Assembly: GCA_002189035.1 (NCBI GenBank)
Contig: NEEC01000002.1
Coordinates: 1,922,001 to 1,986,000, forward strand
Origin: Utricularia gibba
Taxonomy: Eukaryota > Streptophyta > Magnoliopsida > Lamiales > Lentibulariaceae
Direction: 5' to 3'
DNA: 64,000 nt
The position numbers were made by a program, and so were the translations under genes. Below the pieces are notes generated by a model that did not search any database, was not told the DNA's origin, and saw only the letters and a program-made list of their open reading frames with translations. Shown in pieces: positions 58,301 through 64,000 of this stretch. Position 1 is the stretch's first letter, and each line of letters opens with the position of its first letter.

Positions 58301-60353
58301 AGATGAAGCTGACAAAGAGTTGATATTGCGCTTGAAAACAGATGCTGGTTTACCCACCCAAGAAGAAATTTTTGACAACTTAACTTTTTCAGAAGATGAA
58401 GATAGTAGTCCTCTATCAAAAGTTGAGTATGGCCGTTCTTTGAAGTTCTCCCTTAAAGGATTCACTGAAAAGTCACCGAAAAAGAGCAAAGAGAATGCGA
58501 AAAGTTCTCTGAATAAGGTGCATGTCAAGAAGAAGGGAGGCGAAGCTTCTTTAACAAGTGGAACTAATGCATCCCAGAGTTTTGGGATACAAACGGATTT
58601 GGTATATCGTGCTGATGTTGTCCATCAAAAGAATGAAAAGGTTCAGTTTTCTGGTGAACAGACTGCTCTTTCTCCTGTTACTGGAAGTTTTGCTGACGCC
58701 ATAGGTGCACTGAATGAGACAGCTGTCAGCTATAATAGGCATGTTGATGAAGCAGCTGCTAACAGTGCAAGTAATCCGTCAAAAACAATTAAAATAAAGA
58801 GCAAAAAATCAACTGTGGAGGAAGTTGCAGCTAATAGTGGTGCCGCTATGACAGCATCAGGAAGAAAGCTTGTAATACATTTGGGTGGGCGAAGTAGAAC
58901 TACTAGTAGTCCTACAAAATCTGAAGCTGTGAGCGTCAGGACAGATCAAGATTTTATTTCAAGTGGTAAGGCGTATTTCAAGCGTTTGTTGCACATGTGT
59001 GCTACTTACTTCAACTCTAGTCCATGGTTGAATATGATTCTATGATCATTGAATGGTTAGATTTTCCTCTTTGAGGTTCATGCATAATGGTTTGGAGTGG
59101 GTTTGGGCATGTAATGCTGTCTGCCTGATTATTCTCTTCTCCTTTATGTTGTTTATTTCAAGGATTGTCTAATTTCCTTCAAGACTATGGTATTCGTAGT
59201 TTAGACTCCCTGGAAATCTATCCCTTACCTGATCAACTTGTATCCCGGTGATAATGTGCTGAGGAAATGCTGAGTATTGTCTTGAGCAGGCACAGAGGAC
59301 TCAAGTAAACTGAAGCACATTGAGCGCATCGACAGAACTGTTGCTGCATCAGATAAGAAAGGTAATGCTTGTCAGTGTGGATGCTCTCTGATACTCTTTT
59401 TTCAGAAAAATTTCATTGAAACGCATGATATTCTTTTGGATTCAGTTTCTAAGAAAGTGCATACTGATCAAGTGAAAAGTTCAAAGTCGCGAGGCAAAGA
59501 AGGCCAGGTGGTAAAGCTTAGGAAAGTTAATTCAGGGGCATCTGGCATTCGCTTGAATCCTGCTGCAGAATTATCAGAAGAGGATCCTGTGTCTCAAAGA
59601 AATGCGAACTCCGTCTCTAGAAAGGGCGCATCCATAGCAGTGGTCAACTTCAGAAACAAATCTTCAAAGTATGCTGAAGATTCTAGTGACACCATTAACG
59701 GAACTGATGCTCTGCTTCCTGTTTCCCGTGGTTCAACAAAGGATCAGAAGCCATATCTGAAGATTAAAATACCCAAGAGTTCTAATGAAGGGAACCAAAC
59801 CGGCCCTGTGAGCTCTGGAACCCTGGATATATTTCCTCTTCATGGGAAGGATGAGTTGATTTACACCAGGGGTCAAAGATCAAAGAGGAAGAGGCCTGCA
59901 TTAGCCGAGGACGAGAATCCGTCGCAGTTGGGTGATGAGAACACGATGAGATTGAACGATCTCACAGATGCCAACTGGGTACTACAAAAATTGGGAAAGG
60001 ATGCAGTTGGAAAGAGAGTGGAAGTCCATCAGCCATCCAGTGACTCTTGGTTAGTAGCGATCAAGCTTTTGTATTACTGCTTGGGACTTGCATTGTACTT
60101 GTGTGTGGGAGTAATTAGCTTTTGAGATGAGTAATGTTTCCATATTTTCGCACAGAACAAGGTTGGTATCCCATGTGGTCTTCTCATCATACTAGTTTAT
60201 CGGATTTCATTGATCTGCAGGCGCAGGGGAACCGTAGTAGAAGTGGTGGAGGATTCTTCAACTGTATCAGTTGCCCTGGAGGAAGGAATGACCAAGAGTT
60301 TTCAACTGGGGAAGCAAGGAATCCGCTTTGTCTCTAAGAAACGAAAGCAATAG
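55314..60353 (+). CDS. Multi-PHD-finger nuclear protein (At3g08020/At3g52100-like)
   Basis: Probable chromatin reader. Thirteen exons: 55314-55345, 55536-55887, 56132-56300, 56373-56422, 56907-56999, 57077-57165, 57681-57759, 57902-57984, 58089-58167, 58257-58965, 59290-59361, 59446-60049, 60221-60353; 847 residues, all phases regular. An N-terminal block (MAFHVACPIT, CRKVCFCQMGF) leads to a run of Cys/His fingers: CRMCFTGEN to CPSCRTC, a second finger (FMFCKRCDGAYHCYC to CPKHTRCHSC) and a third (PMVCCDVCQRWVHCPCDGI to CPTCRGEC). A long Ser/Lys-rich region follows (SLKFSLKGFTEKSPKK, KLVIHLGGRSR, YLKIKIPKSS). The C-terminal module WVLQKLGKDAVGKRVEV and GKQGIRFVSKKRK resembles a Tudor-like/DUF end of this family. 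Family naming is from memory. Confidence 0.9.
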
Positions 60354-60892
60354 CAGCAGTACCTTGCCTCTGGTTGGATTCCTTGGCTGCAATGTTAGAT
60401 TCTCCTTGCCAGGCACCATGTATGATGCTGCGTTTCCATTCTTGAACAATGGGTTAAGAAGAATGCTGCTGTACTCCTGCTAGTTCTGTTTGTTTATAGT
60501 AGAAGCTAGAATTGTCTTGTAGCCTCATGCACTTTGTCCAACAACTGTGCATTGCTGATGCATGTGATTCAAATGTGATGTAGGTGAGTGGTACTTCAAT
60601 TGTGTATCCATTAGGGGATGTTAAGGGGCTATTCAATTCATGATTTAGTTAACCAATAAGATCGATCAACTAACTGATGAGTGTAATCAGATGACAAAAT
60701 AAATCAACCCTTCATGATTTCCACCTAAACAATAGAGAATGAATTCAAGTGAAACCACAAAATGTTCATTTCACAGAGAGCAGCTTACCACTGTTCGCAA
60801 GTATCTTATTACAAGAAACAGTCTTCCATGGTTGACGCCAAAGAAATACTTAGTTTATGAAAGGTGACGAACCTTGGCCGATGGCAGACCAA
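60354..60892. other. Tail-to-tail gap between the PHD and ATP synthase genes
   Basis: About 540 bases with both 3' untranslated regions. No ORF with support. Confidence 0.7.
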
Positions 60893-62829
60893 TTAGAATT
60901 CATCGTCCGCGTTAATGGGCTGGCGTAGGAACCGCTCCATCTGTTGTGCTCTAGTCTTTATGGACATGTCAAAAACTTTTTGGCTGAATTCCACCACCAG
61001 TCCTCCGAGAATGCTTGGATTAATCTACAGATTTGTTGGAACATTTTAATGCAAACACATGCCATCTACTCAACACTATGATAGTCTTTGGTTGCTAAAA
61101 GGCATACCTTCTGCACGATTTTAGCTTTCTTTCCTTCCCCGAGTACATCTTCGAGTGCTTCTTTCAGCTCTTTCTCTTCTTCCGGAGGTAATGGCTGCAG
61201 AGAAAAGCCAGTGAGAACAAGGATAATTAAATGGTACATGTTAACGCTTCATTTTGTATCAGTCAAGAATTTGGGCGTCTGTGGTAACAGAACTTACAAT
61301 GACAGTTGTCACTGTAACTTTAACTTCCCCTCTATGGGCCATGGTTAACTCAGAAAACCGTTGCACAATGCGCTCTAGTTGTCCAAGCCTCGCATTTTCA
61401 GCAGCAACAACTGTTGCAAAGGTAAGTACAGCCCATAATTAAATTAAACCAGAGACAAAAGACAATGGAAAGCTCAAGAGAACATACAAAAAATGATAGA
61501 TAAGATAATTAGCAATGACAATAATGCATAAAGGCAGATTGCAGTAGCCTATAGACATTTCCTTGAGTTTCATCCACGTTATTTGATCCGATTAAAGTAC
61601 AATCCCACATGGAGACTTTTGTTTTTCCTTGTATCTAACTCATCCAGAATTGAATTAAAAAATGATAATTAAATAAAATAATCCCAAGAAAAAATAGGGA
61701 AAACTAACGCAGGAAGTTCTTTGTAATATCTGCAAATTGAGCTGCTGTACAAATATCTTCGATCGCTTTAAACCTCGTATCAGCAGTAACTGACAGATCC
61801 TTCATAAACTGTGAAAATACAGGGCTATGTTTTGAAGCCTCGACCAGATTAAGAAGCTCAGATTCAACCCTCTCTAACACATTGGCTTTAACTGCAGCCA
61901 AATACAATGCGGATGCATAGTTTCCAGAGAACCCAAACATTTGCAAGGGAACCTGAAAAATGTTCAGCAAATAGTAATTCCTCAGCTTATGCAACATAAT
62001 GAATCTTCCATTAAAATATAAGGTTTCTAAGGTGGTTTAAACGCCAAAGCATCACAAATTACAATTTTACATGACCTAAGGAATCAAGCAAAACTGATAA
62101 CCACCACTTCATCAGATAATCGGTTCATAGAATCTCGCAATGGACTTTTTATAAAATAATACTTACTTTTTTATTGAAAAAGGGGTGCATAATTTAAACA
62201 TGATGAAAGCGAAATCTGCACCGGGCATGACCAAGACATGGAAAGACTACAGGCTACTAAAAAAACAAAATTTAGGTTACAAATTAAACCATGGCTAAGG
62301 AAGACGCCAGCAGACGCAAAACGTAACTTTAATAACCTTAAAACCTAGCGCGAAATTCATATTTTTAAACATTTCCTCTCACTCTGGACACAAAAATCGA
62401 AGGCTGGACAAAGATGGGGTATGCACCTTGATCTTCTGCTGTTCAGGGGCAGAACTTGCGTAGTTCCTCGAAAACTGAAAAACAAATCGCAACAATTATA
62501 GCAATAAATTCCCATAAGACCATGAAAAACCGAAACGTCCACACGAGAACTCAGCTTGAAACCACAAATTGGAAGAAGAAAAAACCTCCAATTACTCATA
62601 TATTTGAGGGCTTAACCCCGTCATGGGATACAGAGAAAACCAAAGCCATATGAAAAAGAAAAATAATAAATAAAGGAATACGCCACAGTTGTACCCCGCT
62701 GGAGATCGGAGATCCGACCAAGGTTCTCCGACCAAAAGACGTCTCAGCATTGGGCATATTTGCCGCAGCGGCGGCCACCGCCTTGCGCAGCACTGGGAAA
62801 CCAGACCTCAAACGCGCTGCGATCGCCAT
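60893..62829 (-). CDS. ATP5: Mitochondrial ATP synthase subunit O (OSCP)
   Basis: Stalk protein joining F1 to the peripheral stator of F1Fo-ATP synthase in the inner mitochondrial membrane. Exons right to left: 62695-62829, 62427-62474, 61709-61952, 61298-61410, 61108-61194, 60893-61024; 252 residues. An Arg/Ala-rich presequence (MAIAARLRSGFPVLRKAVA) precedes RNYASSAPEQQ. The OSCP/delta domain shows GNYASALYLAAVKANVLERV, FMKDLSV, NARLGQLERIVQRFSELT and VTVTTVI, then PLPPEEEKELKEAL and the signature ILGGLVVEFSQKVFDMSIKT. All introns GT-AG with matching phase. No frame break. Confidence 0.95.
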
Positions 62830-63607
62830 TTTCAGATTCGCAGAAACCCCAATCTCTCTATCGGAGCTTTTATTTCCAAATTTTCGATACCCCAAAAGCG
62901 TTACTCTATAAACGCTGCTTCGTACTAACACCTAAATTAAAAAAAAAAAATCACTCAATTTATCGTTGAAATGGGACTCAAAAATTATTTTAAAATGGAA
63001 TTCAATCCTTTTGGATTGAACTGTTCAACTTAAGTTATTATTATAAAATAAAAATAATAATTTATATTTATATTTGTAAATTTCAAAAAAAATTATTTTT
63101 TATAAAAACTATTAAATAGAATCCAAAAAATCATACATTTAAATTAAACGGAATGCAAGATTTCTTGCGAATGGCAACTGGCAATAACCTTATTCGATAA
63201 TTGGTCGATTTATTTCAGGGAAAAATTTTGCGAAACTGAAACCCAATGGAATAACCAGCAACTTCCATTTACGCCATGCCGAGCCTACTGGTCATCTTCT
63301 CAGCAGAAGATGCAAACTTTCTGAAGTTCCAATGCAATAAGACTACACCAACACGAACCTCTCCCCTCCTTTCAGAGCAAATGCCTCTGAAAGGCGGGGC
63401 CGAACTGGGATCAGTTTTTGGTTCTGTGGCGCAAGGAGTGAAAAAAAGATCCAACTTGGCTAAGGAGGTTACGCGAACAATCATTTCTGCGGTGGATTGC
63501 GGTGGCCATTTTGGGATTGATTGAAAGGAAGCAATGGAACCATCTTCTTTGGCTGAATCTCCCACCACCCTCACGCCCCATCTGGCTGGATGAAAGGATT
63601 TGCGATC
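62830..63607. other. ATP5 promoter and spacer
   Basis: AT-rich from 62930 to 63150. Overlapping ORFs on both strands at 63269-63620 include a minus-strand frame with a presequence-like start, but none can be tied to a family or a splice pattern, so I leave them uncalled. Confidence 0.45.
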
Positions 63608-63925
63608 TCATCCGTCCCATCTGTTGGGGAGACGAGCATCACGGCCGTCCCTCGGCAGACCTGGAGAAGGATGGGTCAGTGTCATAGCACCAAGAAAAGC
63701 TTAGGCTTCTGCATATAATGAAATGTGCGAAGGAAATGCATACTATTAGACCAAGGCGGCGAGTCACATCAGTAGTTTTTAGTGGGTCTTCAGGGTCTGC
63801 AAAGTGCAAACAGCCATCCCATGTATGAGAATTGGACGTACAAGAACAGATTAGAGGAAATGCACCCACCCTTTAAAGACCACGGCGAAGAAAAGATTAC
63901 CGAAAGTGATCAGGAATAAGACCAT
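63608..63925 (-). CDS. Last exons of an unknown gene running off the right edge
   Basis: Three minus-strand exons with fitting phases: 63901-63925 (MVLFLITF plus one base), 63752-63796 (DPEDPLKTTDVTRRLG) and 63608-63660 (LPRDGRDARLPNRWDG, stop). Each is bordered by good acceptor and donor sites (TGCAG, CCTTCTCCAG; GTAATC, GTCTAA). I do not recognise the protein. Upstream exons would lie beyond 64000, or the Met at 63925 could be the start. The call rests only on splice logic. Confidence 0.35.
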
Positions 63926-64000
63926 CTACTGAATCACAAATCACAATCTGTTCTTATACAACACAGACTCAGGACTAACCTCTGAGAAATTCTATGGCTT

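Noticed and set aside
63269-63620. Minus-strand ORFs with a mitochondrial-presequence-like start (MATAIHRRN) or ending SSAEKMTSRLGMA
   Set aside because: The two parts are in different frames, any linking intron would be under 40 bases, and no family is recognisable.

Overview
This window is nuclear DNA of a flowering plant. It shows short plant-type GT-AG introns, AT-rich introns and spacers, plastid- and mitochondrion-targeted precursors, telo-box and Site II promoter motifs, and plant-only families (QUA2-type methyltransferase, X8/GPI proteins, arabinogalactan protein, pectin acetylesterase). Gene spacing is compact, about one gene per 3.5 kb. The 14-3-3 / QUA2 / JMJ21 order at the left resembles, as I recall it, a neighbourhood on Arabidopsis chromosome 1 (At1g782xx). 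I cannot name the species. No bacterial, viral or CRISPR features were seen.

Layout, left to right. 1-1412 (-) epsilon-type 14-3-3, cut by the left edge. 2072-5081 (-) QUA2-like Golgi methyltransferase. 8482-8892 (-) three C/D-box snoRNA genes. 9378-14291 (+) F-box/JmjC protein JMJ21. 14627-15087 (+) arabinogalactan protein. 16237-16571 (-) a worn phytocyanin-like fragment. 16980-18805 (+) tryptophan synthase alpha. 19781-22313 (+) pectin acetylesterase. 23245-24767 (+) zeta glutathione transferase. 25057-26400 (-) ribosomal protein eL8. 27172-29491 (-) NOL9-like polynucleotide kinase. 30018-31150 (-) CGFS glutaredoxin S14. 31706-36241 (+) type II inositol polyphosphate 5-phosphatase. 36569-40712 (-) acetolactate synthase regulatory subunit. 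42759-45585 (+) ankyrin/integrin-linked pseudokinase. 46803-47968 (+) X8-domain GPI protein. 48137-48340 (-) a small unknown ORF. 50497-50966 (-) a Glu/Ala-rich unknown protein. 53204-54167 (-) a UPF0390-type small basic protein. 55314-60353 (+) a multi-PHD-finger protein. 60893-62829 (-) mitochondrial ATP synthase OSCP. 63608-63925 (-) the last exons of an unknown gene entering from the right.

Two things stand out. First, the minus strand at 8482-8892 carries a polycistronic C/D snoRNA gene that no ORF search would show. Each unit has C and D boxes and a closing stem, and three guides match 18S rRNA. It appears to share a telo-box/Site II promoter region with JMJ21. Several neighbours also work in ribosome making (eL8, NOL9, UPF0390), and eL8 and UPF0390 carry telo-boxes too; a common theme is inference. 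Second, six conserved genes carry seven single-base losses against their families, most of them in short homopolymers (mainly C or G). All are losses and none are gains. This looks more like a draft-assembly error signature than seven independent pseudogenes. Exon coordinates were worked out by hand and may be off by a base.
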